A stretch of DNA of 64,000 nucleotides from Chalara sp. BL73. Taxonomy: Eukaryota > Ascomycota > Leotiomycetes > Helotiales. How positions within the stretch are numbered: the stretch's first letter is position 1; every line of letters begins with the position of its first letter. The translations under genes were made by a program, and so were the position numbers. The notes under the pieces are model-generated. The model did no database searches, was not told the origin of the DNA, and saw only the letters and a program-made list of their open reading frames with translations. This document shows positions 21,998 to 33,559 of the stretch, piece after piece. The stretch covers positions 62,001 to 126,000 of the forward strand of contig CAKJVC010000095.1 of NCBI GenBank assembly GCA_918026815.1. The letters are read 5' to 3'.

Positions 21998-23724
21998 ATG
22001 ATGTGAATTTCATGGAGGAGGCAAAAATAGGAGCCATGTTGTAGAAGAATTCCGGGGAAAACAGAAACCGACCCGTTTGATGGCCTGGTTCTTCTGAAAT
22101 GAACAAGGGAAGACTATTTTCGTGCCTTGTGGCTAAACGTAATACCATTGAACCACTTATTCAAATAACTTAGTATTAATAATAGTAGACAGTAAATATT
22201 AGTCTGATATGGCACAATTTGAAATAAATTATTTGAGCCGTGTTGGTAGTGTGGCCCGCTCTCTTCGATTTACTACCACATCCTCCGTCTTCACCACACC
22301 ATAACCCAGCCCCACCGAATTGGATATCGTGGATTCACGTAGGAGAACCTACCCGCGAAGGGAATCACTATGTGGAGGAGGATCGCCCTGTCATCTGCCA
22401 TTTGAAAGATTCAGTCTAGAGGCTCTTGAACTTGAGAGAAAACAAGTAGTTTCAAGACGGTTCTGGCATGGATACAGCTCCTCCCTAACAGAGGTAACCA
22501 CGGATGCAAAATATAATCTTCAGTACAGGCTGCCGGCATGTCTAACTTCTCCTGAGCCACTTCCCAAAGTCTCACGTCCTTCCTGCATGCGTAGTTCGTT
22601 GCTTCTGAAAAGCAGTTCCAACATTGCATCTAGTGCATATAGACTACCTCGATGAACATACTTCTTCCTGATATAATAAAGCCTGTCCAAAGAGTTGGAA
22701 CACTCGGCTCGAGATACTCTCGGGCTGCCTGCGCTGGATAGTCCACGGTAGGCTTTCTCCGGCAAGAAGAGCAGTCGCGACATCCACACCAGCCCGGCAA
22801 AGATGGTAGTAAAATCGTATAGCGCTTTCCAGAAACTGGTACTTCGTGGTAAGGCAAAGGAGGTGGTGCAAGAGATACAAATCCAGCACGATCATTCAAA
22901 TTCGATTATAAAATCTTGTAATTCTGCGGAGCATCACGCAATATGAAGCTTTAACCGACATCCCTGCGAAACGAAAATCCAGTAGTATATTATAAACTTG
23001 GGAATATTTCAACGTTGGGATAATAATATCATACTCAAGGCTCGAATCACTGTAAAATAAGGTCGCTTTTTAGTTTGCACAAAAATTTTGAGCAATAAAT
23101 TTTATTGTGGCTTACTTGACTATTTCCAACCGAATTTTTCTGTATTATCATTGTACGAATTTTTTCAACATCTCACGTTTCGGTTACTTGATTTATTTCC
23201 GGCCATATGTAAAATGAAAGTGTTTGGATAGGTTTCATTCTCGTGTTTTTCTTAAGAAATCTCGAAGGGTATGAGGTGCTCCTGGCAAAAATATGGAGCC
23301 CCGGACGTTTTTATTCCTCGTTGTTGGCTGACGGGCTTGCGAATCAGGAACAGTATCCGAGCATAATTCTGCGTCACAAACCCCTTGCGCAATTTCCCAC
23401 TTCTTTATACTCTGAAATGCTTTAAAAAAGTGCTCCAGTTAGAAGCTAATCCAGTGTAGTGATATTTGTCGGAATTTTAGAAAAATTAGAAAAATGAAAC
23501 GTGAGATATCAAGTTCATAAATGATGTGATAGTAAAAGAATACTACTGTGATCGTGATTAATCCGGCTACTAGAAGAATCGCTGACAAGAATGCACATCC
23601 TGGATAACGATGTAAATTCAGATTTTATAGCTTCAAACTTTAAAAATGATTCAATTATCCAGTGTTGATGTTTCTGCACTTTGGAAATATACTACGGGAT
23701 TTCCGCCATGCAGGGATGTGCCAG
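21998..23724. other. Mostly non-coding stretch (copy 2 of 12901-14626)
   Basis: Same content as copy 1, including the unrecognised minus-strand frames at 22899-22411. One A-run length difference at about 23424. Confidence 0.35.
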
Positions 23725-25686
23725 TTACGTATCTACACCTGCATTTGCCGCCGCAGCTAATATCACATCACTTGCCTTCTCGCTAATCATAAAGACAGAG
23801 ATCAACGGGAATGTTCCAGGGGTAACAGGGAAAATTGACGCATCCACAACACGCAGACCCTTCACTCCACGGACACGATATTCAGAGTCTAACACTGCCA
23901 GTGGGTCATCATCAGAACCAATTACCGCCGTGCCAGTGGCATGGTGGCCATAGGCCTCAGCTTTAATAAACTCAGTCAGCTGTTCCTTTGAGCTGAGATT
24001 GCGCCCCGGATACGCTTCTCCAACTGTGGTATTTTCGCCTGGAATGGCATCAAACAACTTGCGCGTGAACTCGATGCCGTCAATCAGTCCTTGAATATCC
24101 TCATCACCGCCGTCATGGAAGTACTCGAAGTTGATCTCGGGAACGTCGCGAGGATCGCTGGTCCGGAGGGTGACAGTGCCGGCTCGATTACGTGAGTGAG
24201 ACTCAGAGATAGTGTAGGTGTAGACATTCGTGGCGGTGATGAGCTCGGTGTAGTTGATGAAAGGTGGGAGATGTCCAAGGACGGCATCCGCCGAACTGTA
24301 CATGATCAAATCTCGCTCCCCGCGAGGCGCAACGCTTGACGTGTGCAGCACAAAGGTGAAGAAGCCGAGGGTCGCCCAAGGACCAGTTCCATTCTGCTTC
24401 CATTCTTGATAACATTGATTCTCTTCGAGGATGCCAGTACAATTGTCCCAGTAAGTGAAATTATTAGCAAATTCTTGGATGACAGGGACCTCGTAGTGAT
24501 CTTGGAGGTTCTTGCCAACTCCGGGCAAATCAACCGTCACTGGAATATCATGCTTTTCTAAATCCTCTGCAGGACCGATACCACTGAGCAGCAGGATTTG
24601 TGGAGTGTTGAAGGTGCCGCCTGAAAGAATCACCTCGTGTCTCGCTTTAGCCACACGGGGGACGCCAGTCTCATTGCCGGTAGCACGAGGATCAGCTTTA
24701 TAAAGGCTTTGCCCTTCTAAGTACTCGACGCCGGTAGCTCTGAGATCATCGTCGATCTGCACCTTGATAACAAGACTGTTAAACCGAACGACTAGCGGTA
24801 GACCTCTTGCAACACCATCATTCACCCTGCTGCCAGAGCTATACCGACGGCCTTGCTCATCCATCTTAAATGAGATCTGATACACATCATTTTGGAAATC
24901 TCGGTCCGGTGATAGCTCATTAATGTCCCTCTTGGTAATGACATCAAAGTCAGTGCTTTGGCTCCGGTTAGTATACCCAAGCACAGCAGCCGCACCTTGC
25001 GCGGTAGCGAGGACCTGCGGCTGATTCTCGACAAGAGCCTTATCGCCTACCCTCACCGGCTGGTATCCTTCAAAGCCATGTCCCGGAGTTCCAGGCGGAA
25101 CGACCAAGTTCCGTTCAAGCCTTACGAAATATCTCAACATGTTCTCATGTTCCCAACTCTCATCGCCAGTCAGGTTCGCGATGTTATCCCAGTCCCAGTT
25201 TGATGGCCTTACAGTAAGCCCCCCATTATGCGTATCACACCCGCCCAGCGTTCCTGCCCTTGGATACCAGATCCCCAGCTGGGTCGATCCCTCAGGCGGG
25301 TTCGTGCCAACCCATTTCCCCCCATTCGGCTTCTCCCACACCATTTTGCTGCTCTGCGCGGCAGTAGCCTCGTTCCCGTAGTTTTTAACATAGAACCACC
25401 AGCCTTGCTCTTCGTCCCATTGCGCCCCGGTGAAGAACGCCGGGCTCGCTTGATTGATCCCGGCAGTGAGATTCTGGCCGGCTTCGAGGAGTAGCACCGA
25501 GTAGCCTGCCGTTGCGAGGTTTACGGCCAGTGGTCCACCCCCGGGCCCTGATCCTACGACGATGTAGTCGAAGGTGTTCGAGTCATTAGTCGGGTAGGAG
25601 CTCCTTTGTGCTAGCGTCGGGCTGCCAAACGCTGGAGATAGACAACTTAGGGAAAGCGCTAGGAGGGAGAGGGCACTTGATACCAT
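23725..25686 (-). CDS. Secreted GMC oxidoreductase, 653 aa, intact in copy 2
   Basis: FAD-dependent glucose-methanol-choline family oxidoreductase, similar in layout to fungal aryl-alcohol oxidases and choline-dehydrogenase-like enzymes, which oxidise alcohols extracellularly and often yield H2O2. It is a single exon with an N-terminal signal peptide (hydrophobic residues 4-20, cleavage around AFGSP). The ADP-binding motif VVGSGPGGG is at residues 43-51, followed by LLLEAG. The second GMC signature GGTFNTPQILLLSGIGP lies near residue 370, and several N-glycosylation sequons are present. The C-terminal substrate domain has GHHATGTA (catalytic His region) and VVDASIFPVTPGTFPLIS; the second active-site position in PGTFP is Thr rather than the usual His/Asn. 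Length is normal. The substrate cannot be assigned. Codons and style match the neighbouring genes. Confidence 0.9.
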   Translation of the reverse strand: MVSSALSLLALSLSCLSPAFGSPTLAQRSSYPTNDSNTFDYIVVGSGPGGGPLAVNLATAGYSVLLLEAGQNLTAGINQASPAFFTGAQWDEEQGWWFYVKNYGNEATAAQSSKMVWEKPNGGKWVGTNPPEGSTQLGIWYPRAGTLGGCDTHNGGLTVRPSNWDWDNIANLTGDESWEHENMLRYFVRLERNLVVPPGTPGHGFEGYQPVRVGDKALVENQPQVLATAQGAAAVLGYTNRSQSTDFDVITKRDINELSPDRDFQNDVYQISFKMDEQGRRYSSGSRVNDGVARGLPLVVRFNSLVIKVQIDDDLRATGVEYLEGQSLYKADPRATGNETGVPRVAKARHEVILSGGTFNTPQILLLSGIGPAEDLEKHDIPVTVDLPGVGKNLQDHYEVPVIQEFANNFTYWDNCTGILEENQCYQEWKQNGTGPWATLGFFTFVLHTSSVAPRGERDLIMYSSADAVLGHLPPFINYTELITATNVYTYTISESHSRNRAGTVTLRTSDPRDVPEINFEYFHDGGDEDIQGLIDGIEFTRKLFDAIPGENTTVGEAYPGRNLSSKEQLTEFIKAEAYGHHATGTAVIGSDDDPLAVLDSEYRVRGVKGLRVVDASIFPVTPGTFPLISVFMISEKASDVILAAAANAGVDT

Positions 25687-26138
25687 GATGAAGCCTTAAC
25701 TTGAGAGTGAAGACTTTATTTTAACACGGCAGCTAGTGCTGAAGGATAGGCTTCCTATGTATTCTTAAACCTTTTATACCCCATTTAACCTCGCCCACCG
25801 CCCACGAAATTCAGGAGACCCTGCTTCGGTACTTGATGCAATCAGGTAATACCGCCGACGACCGCTGAAGATCTACGGAAGGCGCAAGTGCTTGCAAGGA
25901 TAGAAATATTTTCGCGATGATCCAACCACGGAAAATCACAATGGTGCAACCATCTACCCAGGCGAACATTTGGCGCATTGTGGACTGTCTTGTTTGATGG
26001 AAACATTTTCAGCAAAAACCTATAGAAATGGGAATAATTCATAGAAAAACCAATGTGTGTGAAGCTCTGAGGATGCAGAGCCGGCAAAAGCATATAAGAA
26101 ATCATCAGAATACAACTTGTATTTCATTTGATGTAACA

Positions 26139-26420
26139 TACAAGGTGGTGCACCCATGTCAGCGCCAAAACTTTTTTTTCAGGGCAGTTTGAGTGCGCAG
26201 CTTTAATCCCGCAACCCTGATACTACGTATTGACTATCACGACATGGGTGGGAACTTTTTGCACCCCACTGTACAATACATACCCCTCTTTCGATATTTT
26301 GTTGATCTTATCTAATCTGATTCCGATCAGATTAGATAAGATCAACCTTTCCCACAAGATGGGTCGTCTTGACCCACTGCAGAGTCAAATCTCCCCTACA
26401 AACGTCATCTTATCTGATCA
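26139..26420. repeat. Nested inverted repeats with perfect hairpin (copy 2)
   Basis: Copy of 17033-17310. The 46-bp hairpin is at 26301-26346 with identical arms and loop. Flanking T runs differ in length from copy 1 (near 26170 and 26260), and the base at about 26352 is C instead of T. Confidence 0.6.
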
Positions 26421-26872
26421 CTGATATTAAACACATGATACGAAGTTTTTTCGAAACCTGAAATCCCAAATTTGGAGCTGCGATGTCGGCTTTGATCTGC
26501 ATCGCCAGCTACTCAGGTCCTCATGTACTTGTTCATGGAGCTTGTCAATTACGGCACTGACTTCCCTTTATATTTTAAGAAGCGCTGGAGCGCCTTCTTG
26601 AGCATGCCGTCCTAGGAATAACCGAAAGAGCCCCTGCAACAAATAGGCGTAACCCTTGTCTTACCTCATCATGCTCTCAAATTATGAACAACCTCTTTGT
26701 TGGGAAGTAGTGTGGTGCTTCGCTTACCTCCTGCCGTTCGCTCAATCTCTTCTTCACCAATTCGATTAACAGAATTAATTTCTTGCCACGGGTATGGAAT
26801 TTAGAATGAATGGGAAGGCCGACCATAGCAGGCCGAATTACAACGCCGGGAGTAACAACTAGTCAAGGATCG

Positions 26873-27325
26873 TTAATTACGCCAACAAGAGCAGTCAATG
26901 TATGACTCTACAAGTTCAGCTCCTAATTCATCTGAGAACTTGCGTAGTCTCCTTCGCTCCTCCGGTCTCGCTGGCAGATAAAAGACTGACTCGGGCAATT
27001 TTCTCTGTGTCTTGAGCAGAACAGGGAACACGGACTTTGTTGTGGAGATGCCACTAATTTGTAGAGTATCATGCGGCATTTGGCAATAGACTCTTTGATT
27101 TGCTTCATCAGACTATTATAGCCTTTCGTCCCGTTCCGACCTTGTGCTACAATCACCTCGCTTAGGTGTTCGCCACTTGTCAGAAACCTACTTGTATGCA
27201 TATTAAGAATCAACACGCAACCATAAAACCAATATTGTAATTTCTATCCATTGAAAGCTAAGTCTATACTTTGTCGGCCCTCCTTTTTTGAGACAAAAAT
27301 CTAGCCTTTTGGGCATAGAATCGTT
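26873..27325 (-). repeat. Segment shared with the zinc-finger locus (copy 2)
   Basis: Copy of 17764-18215. Together with 27690-28480 it is colinear with 35035-36960. Confidence 0.55.
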
Positions 27326-27340
27326 GAGTTTTGTCAAGGT

Positions 27341-27505
27341 TGTCATGTCCCGTCCCCGAATAACACGTGACTTACCACAACCAAGGCCCCAGAGCCCCTC
27401 ACTTACATAGAGCCCACTCTCCCTGAGCTGCTCTCTGTCCTTTAGCTTTGGATTCTCTCATATTATACCACCGTTGCCCATTGTATCCGTAGATGCGCAG
27501 CGCAA
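27341..27505 (+). mobile_element. Truncated member of the ~172-bp LTR family (copy 2)
   Basis: Copy of 18231-18395. It lies between the two blocks that are colinear with the zinc-finger locus, where that locus has no LTR, so it probably inserted after the older segmental duplication. Confidence 0.7.
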
Positions 27506-27689
27506 ACGCGTATCGCTTCAAGCTCGCTATATGAAAAACGCGACCGCATTTTTGTAACACGCTATCTTATCTTAAATCGCTAATAGACACTTTACGATAA
27601 AGTTAATCAGAAGGAAGTCAAGGGACAATCGGAGGCGTTCGTCAAGTTTTGTTAAGTGTATTAGTAAAGATTAGCAAAAGCCGTTGAAC

Positions 27690-28480
27690 TGTGATATTTA
27701 GTCATTAGACGCATGCATGTTTATATAGTGTCGGCCAAGGTCCGCTGGTCTTTTGAAACTCATACAGTAGCCATTAGAAAACTTGCAGAGATAGGTGCCT
27801 TTTCCAGAATCGCTGCTACTAGGCTAATTGGATATGTCATTTTTAGGTTACGTTCTCACCTTGAGTCTAGATAGACATTCCACGGTATTTCTGGAAGAGC
27901 TTCCTACGATTAAGTCAGCTCTAGGTATAGCTGCTTGCCCTTTGGGCCCTTGAAATTGTAGTACTTTAGATGCTTTGTTGCCGGTATTAGCCAACCAAGA
28001 GATGAAGAAGTATGCCTGGAATTACTTTCGTAATGATTTGATTGGAGCCGCAGTTTTGTAGATAAATAGATTTCTTCATATGATGGCGTTGTTAGTTCTT
28101 CGCTGTCGTATCTAGGAAAAGTAGGCTTGTAGTCGAAAACTTGGGACTGTTCGCTATAACATTGTAGTAGCGAATGATGCACAGGAGGTGGAATATCCTG
28201 AGTAAGAGCTATCGTCAGAAAGACTCCTGAACATTGCGGTTCTGATTCGAGGCTATTGTTTTCCCTGTCGTGTCTAACTCGTAGCCTAAATTCTGTTGGG
28301 AAATATGATTGGAATATATTGCAGCGAAGTTAAGCGATAGTTATTATTCAGCATCCTAAAACGACCTCGTGTATTATATAGGGATGAAATGCGAGATATT
28401 TCAGTTCGACTTGCGGTGCTTAATAAAGCGAAGACCGAAGTGCCGAATGCTTGCGAAGCTTTATGTGAAAGAAAGAAATG
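27690..28480 (-). pseudogene. Decayed partial copy of the zinc-finger gene
   Basis: Matches 36155-36960 in order and strand. The best-preserved frame (28182-27910) reads EQSQVFDYKPTFPRYDSEEL, KLRLQSNHYES and GWLIPATKHLKYYNFKGP, clearly paralogous to the intact protein at 35595-37180. The region equivalent to the intron and first zinc finger (27700-27860) is also present but out of frame. Most differences from the intact copy look like transitions (for example CTTGATGAGG to CTTAATAAAG). No start, and no zinc-finger 3' exon beyond about 27690. Confidence 0.75.
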
Positions 28481-29108
28481 CTCGAAAGCTGACGGAGATT
28501 GGATTTTTATCCTGGGAACTTCTTTTGCTAAGGATAGGAGTAATTTTCTCTAAAACCATTAACTGTAGATCATTCTTGATTCCGGTAGTAGTTGCGTTCG
28601 GAGAAGATCCAGATGTTGGCAAAAACGATGTTAACTCAGCACTTGAGGAAGTTGAATAGTACAAATGACGAAAGCACGCATGATATATGTGTTGCTTGAC
28701 CGGAATCTCGACACCTCCCATCCATCAAGTTCACGTGATCTCGCGTCGCCTTTGCTCAGGCTGGCTCAGGCTCGGCTCAGCTTCGGCTCATGCCTGCTTA
28801 AGTCTGCTTACCCATCTCATTAGACATCGTCAACTTTTAACGAGGGGCCCGAAATGGCCCCCTTTTCCCAGCCTAGGATCCCAAGTCTGCTCCTACTATA
28901 CGCTAATTTACAGGCAGTTATCTTGGTCTGGCTGTCTTCATATGTAAGAACTTTTTCTGCCTTTAGGATGTTTTACGTCGTCTTTTACGTTTTACCTAAG
29001 GCTACGTATTTTATAAATGACTAGTTCCCTCTTGTCTTCACTTGTCTTCTCACATATCTTTTATACACCTTCTCACACACCTTCGCACACATCCGCTCAC
29101 TTATATTC
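28481..29108. other. Gene-free stretch
   Basis: No coding pattern recognised. Imperfect pyrimidine-rich repeats (CTTGTCTTCA, CTTCTCACACAC-like) occur at about 29030-29095 just before the LTR. Confidence 0.45.
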
Positions 29109-29282
29109 TGTCACGGCACGCGCTGTGGATCTACAGATACAGAGGGCAACGGTGGTGCAATACGAGAATTTATAACTAAGGAAGGAAAAGGGAGCTCGAG
29201 GAGAGCAAGCTATATATACACGAGGAGCTCGAGGAGCTCGCCTAATATGGATCACGTGTGCTTAGAAACACGCGACGTGACA
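29109..29282 (-). mobile_element. Solo LTR, ~172-bp family
   Basis: 174 bp from TGTCACGGCACGCGC to ..CGACGTGACA with 7-bp inverted ends. It shares the family landmarks GATCTACAGATACAGAGGGC, AATACGAGAAT, GAGCTCGAGG and ATCACGTGTG. Flanks TATTC and ACTCC do not form a target duplication. Confidence 0.75.
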
Positions 29283-30528
29283 ACTCCAGCACTTTACAAG
29301 CGAAGATTCTCTTAAGAGTAATAGTAATAATATTTCTATTTTTTTTTAATAGCCTTAATAGTTACCGCTTATTTATTGAAGATTTGTTTTTTTTTTTGCG
29401 TTCAATTTGTTGAGAATTGGTGGTGTAGCGCCATACCTCATGTGATAGCTTAGTCATCAGTGAAAGGGTCGCACCCCTTTTACTGAGCACTTCCGTAGAG
29501 CTCCTTAATCAATCAATCCATTCTCCCTGAACCACTGCAATTGGGCAGACCTTGCGTACAGCACAAGATTCCCTTCCCCAAGTTGACTGTGGTCAACTTA
29601 GCATACTTATTTCAATATAATTCGCTTATAGTAGAAAATAGCTACTACTTATTAAAGAGTATATTTGCTGTTGTTTTCGTTTTATTTATCGAAGTCTTTC
29701 GTAAGGTCTTTGCTATAGCTTACACAATAGGGTCTTACTTTAAAGATAAAAACTATAGTAACTTTAGACGTGTTTATATTATAGAAGGAACTACGTAATA
29801 AGAGTGGGATTTTGTAAGGTAGAGAAAGTCGAAAAGAAGTGTATATTTTGTCGTTGTAACAAATAGAGGGCAACAGGAGGGATTGCAATATAACAGGTAA
29901 GACACGTGACTGCAATAGAATAGAAATAGTGATGTATTGGTATCAAAAGTATGCTTGTCCGTCTAGCAGATAAACTCAAGCTTGCTTTCCTCCCGAAAGC
30001 TCTAGCTGTTCCTTATATCCTCCCGGCTGTGCTGTAGCTGTATGCCTGTGGCTGCTGTAGCTGTACGCCTGTGGCTGCTCAGAGGTGGAGCATGCGGCTT
30101 GCAGCCCTTCAGCTCCTATCCGCCTCTAACCGGCTCTGGCTGTTACAGTCGTATATATATAATAGCGACTTCGTGTCCATAAGGCAGTAGCAAGTAAAGT
30201 ATAAGCTCGACTAAGTAGATATTATAATACTTTCGCAAGTAAAGAAAAGTCTTAGATAATATGACGGCACAAGACAAAAGGGTTTTATATTGTCAAGTTA
30301 TATATAAGAATCTAAGACTACAAAAAAAAAAAAAAAAAGTAAAAGGGAGGCTCTGTTTATATAGGCAGAGTTAAGGCATGAGCTATAGTGCGCCGAACTA
30401 TGCCGCTTTAAGAACGTCAGCCTCTGAATGGTCGGGAGGAGGCAGGTGACGGTCATGTGACCTTGAAACGTCACAGTAGCTATATAAGCAAGTAGGGCGG
30501 CGTCTGATGAACCGACGAGCCGGCTAGG
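29283..30528. other. Gene-free, low-complexity stretch
   Basis: AT-rich, with T runs at about 29340 and 29388. A short tandem pair of a ~23-bp unit (GCTGTAGCTGTAYGCCTGTGG) lies at about 30030-30078, and a 17-A run at about 30322-30338. No gene recognised. Confidence 0.5.
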
Positions 30529-31950
30529 CTAAGATACTACCCCTTTGATAGGATGCGCCCAGGGAAACTTTCCAACCATCTGCTCCTCACCCTCCACGTA
30601 TTCGAAGACCGGTGTGCGAGCCAGTGTCGGCGCGTTCCGATTCGAAAAGAATTTCTGAAGTGACTGCTTCGAGAGAACATGGCGATCTACGAACTTGTGA
30701 GTAATATCCGACCATGTCGCCGCCCCGGTAGCTTGGCTCGCGCTCGCAAGACCATCTTTGACCGTGTCGAAACGCTCCTGTTGATAGTCGTTAAATGCGG
30801 CAAGGATCTGGTCCTTGTCCGGAAAAGCATCCGGGTCTGAGACGCGAACGTCCCGAAAAGCGTGATAGAGCTCGTTGGCTAGTGCGACGACGTCGACGAT
30901 TCCGTTATTGCAGCCTGCACCAGTACTTGGTGTGAACTTGTGCGCTGCGTCGCCAGCAAGCACAATACGGTCCCAGCTCCATCGCTTTAGGATGCCTTCC
31001 TCGAGATTCACCATGCCGGCCTGGGTCCGATTCGTATAAGCATCTCGGATCGTCATCCCGCCCTGGATGACCGGCAGATGCCCCCACCGCTCGACGAATT
31101 TCTCCTCGTCGGTTTGGCTATATCGCACACCCTCGCGCGTGGATTTGTCCATACGCTCATAAATCCCAATGACCGAGGTCTTCTCGCCAGCAAAGAGTTG
31201 GAGGGTGCAATCGTGGCCATGTGTTTCACTGGCATCCCCGGCTTTGATAGGAGCTACAGTTGGAAAACGAACCCACATGGCTCGGTAAGTTGTGAGGAAC
31301 GGCTTTTCTTCATTGATATCACTCCTCTTGTTGCTAGAATCCGTCTGTAAAGCTGCCGTGCGCATCAAGTCTCTCACTTTGCTATGGGCACCGTCGGCGC
31401 CAACAATGACCGTTCCACTGTATGATGTGCCGTCCGCGCAAGTCACAGTAACACCGTCCGGGCCAGTAGAGAGGTCTGTTACCTTCTTATTTGGAAGCAA
31501 CTTGGCCTGGGCTTCTGGTGGAAGGCCGTCGTGCAATGTTTGCATCAGATCATGCCGACTTATGACTCGGGGGTATGCACCATGGCTACACATTCACTGT
31601 CAGCCATGTGTAATGGAAACGCTGCAAATCACTGGACGCGATATGTTTACAGACTTTTCTTTGAAATAAGTGAACCATAGCGTGTCACCGATGTCTTTGC
31701 CGCCGTGATCTATTCGTTTGAAACGGCTCATTGGCGAGCTGACGCTCTCGATAGTGGGGAGCAAGCCTAGTTGGCCGAGCACACGCAATCCTATCGGAAG
31801 CAAGACAAGATTGGAGCCGGCATCTTCGACCATTTTGGCACGGCGCTCGAGCACGACAAAGTCAAGGTTTGCTCTTGAGAGTGCGTGTGCGGCTGTAAGT
31901 CCGACCGGACCACCACCGACAACGATAGCCTTGAAGGCGTTCGGGCTCAT
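30529..31950 (-). CDS. FAD-dependent monooxygenase (class A flavoprotein hydroxylase), 450 aa
   Basis: Single-component, NAD(P)H-dependent aromatic/secondary-metabolite hydroxylase fold (PHBH/salicylate hydroxylase-like, FAD_binding_3). Exons 31655..31950 and 30529..31585; the 69-nt intron has a GTCTGT donor and GGCTGACA branch. The Rossmann GxGxxG is VVGGGPVGLTAA (residues 10-21), followed by FVVLER. The DG motif is VIVGADGAHSKVR. The FAD-ribityl GD motif is RIVLAGDAAHKFTPSTGAGCNNGIVD, then VALANELYHAF. Length and motif order are complete. Members with this HKFTPSTGAG variant are often found in fungal secondary-metabolite pathways, but no synthase gene lies in this window, so the substrate is open. 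Confidence 0.88.
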
Positions 31951-32979
31951 TGTGAATTGGTTTTGCCAGATGACAGCGCTTGAGAGTAGAATTAGAGACC
32001 TTTGTCAACAAGAGAGCCTTCTGCAAATGATGTCAACGCGAAGATATATGTAATCTTGCTCGCGCTATGTAGGGTTATTTCCATCGGTTACCTATTGCTG
32101 TCAACGGGTTTCGGTACCGTGGGCACCCAATCCGAAGCTGAGAGGCCCGACTTGGCACATGCCAATACTGCAATGCGTGGACAACAGTAAGCAGGGTCTC
32201 ATGATGATATGAATGGCTGGCCAAGTACGCCCATCTGTTGAACAAATTGAAGTGATTGGCCCCGCCAAGACGGCAGGTCTGTCTGGTCTTCGCTTGTTGC
32301 ATTCAAAGTTGATATAGAACCAGTTGAAGTCAGGTGCCAAGTCTCGAGCGGGGGAACATCCAACCTCTATCCGCAATAATCGTTCCACTGGGCGCTGCTG
32401 ACATACAGCAGACAATCAATCGGCACCATAACACCCTAGTGGTTGAAGCATTGACTTGAGCGCATCGAGATTATAGAGATCAGACTGACGACGACAGAGA
32501 AACCCGCGGCAGCGTTGGCATTATTATTCATGGCATTGGTGGCGTTGACGTTTGCGGGGAGATATGGGCACGAATCAAACGAGTTATAGAACGCGATGGC
32601 AGCCAGATATCATAAAAATAGGGTCGACAAACTCGATTGTGGTAGTCACGGCAGACGTGACTAACGCAGCCTCTGTACTAGCGTGGATGGTAAGAGATGT
32701 TGCGAGAGCCAATTCTGCAGCGTCGAACACTCTTTTGGCGGTCTCAAAACTGCGAGTGCTTTATCGATGCTGTTGCACATATTCATACAGGCTGCTTGAT
32801 TGCCCACAGTGAGGTTTGTGGGACGGGAAAGCTCAGTAAGCAGAATCAGTGAGCAGAACGGAATTGACGGGCAAATACGGGAGCGAAAGACATGGAGTAG
32901 CAAGGATAAAAGATCAAAGTAAGGCAATAACTAGCCTCTGTCTCGCTTACAAACCAGCCGGATCATATGCTCGCCGAGG
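31951..32979. other. Gene-free stretch
   Basis: Upstream of the monooxygenase. Only short frames without family resemblance on either strand. Confidence 0.45.
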
Positions 32980-33490
32980 TATCATCTACAAACATATGTC
33001 TTCCTGTTGCATCCAGGATTAACTTCCTCGGCATCGCCCTTGACGGTATCTCGTTTATGAAGTGCTGAGAGCCCGAGCGATGAGCTGTAGGAGAAGAAGA
33101 TCATGTTTAGGAATACCCCCTCAGACTTGCGCATTCCTTGGACCTTTTTCGCTTCCTTGGTGGTGCCCTTGATAGCATTCGCTACTCCAGGAGCGAAGAT
33201 CACATCGTGGACACTGAAGTATTTCTTGCCACCACGAAGACGTGGTAGCCATATAGAGCAGCGAATCTGGCCCACTATGTTGCGGAAACCGTAGCTTAGA
33301 GTCTCTCTCATTGGATGGAAGCATCATCTTCATGTTCGCGAAGAAGGTTCTGTCGATATTACCACAAAAGTCAACGTACGTCTGAGCGGTGTCATTTTTG
33401 TATACTGCAGCGCATGTGTCGTTGAAAATATACACACCTCGGCATATGTGGCGGCAACATGTGCTATACTCGAGAGCTCGTCGATAACGT
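32980..33490 (-). pseudogene. Decayed fragment of a secreted-enzyme C-terminal region
   Basis: Two overlapping minus-strand frames join by a one-base shift near 33230: VYIFNDTCAAVYKNDTAQTY.., DFCGNIDRTFFANMK.., LLYMATTSSW, then KKYFSVHDVIFAPGVANAIKG and KKVQGMRKSEGVFL. This resembles the C-terminal extension found on some fungal class V (GH18) chitinase-like proteins, but that attribution is from memory of the pattern and is weak. No catalytic GH18 motif is present here. It appears to be a fragment of a larger lost gene. Confidence 0.3.
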
Positions 33491-33559
33491 TCTTAGTGGT
33501 GTATCTTTAGCAGATGCGGCTGTTACTGGTAAGGTATGGATGACACTAGAAGGATGGCA

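Larger units (their letters stand above)
18465..27575. repeat. 9.1-kb tandem duplication, copy 2
   Basis: Second copy of the unit at 9360-18464. It starts inside the piggyBac transposase sequence (TTTCAGAAGG..) and ends at ..CTTATCTTAA (27575), after which unique sequence follows. See the copy 1 entry for differences. Confidence 0.95.

Noticed and set aside
9360..27575. Composite transposon or LTR-mediated duplication
   Set aside because: No shared repeat is found at the three breakpoints, and the piggyBac sequence is cut rather than used as an end.
30000..30090. CRISPR-like short repeats (CTGTAGCTGTAYGCCTGTGG pair)
   Set aside because: Only two adjacent units with no spacers, in a eukaryotic context; a short tandem repeat.
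30529..31950. Two independent monooxygenase open frames
   Set aside because: A phase-correct 69-nt intron joins them into one complete class A monooxygenase.
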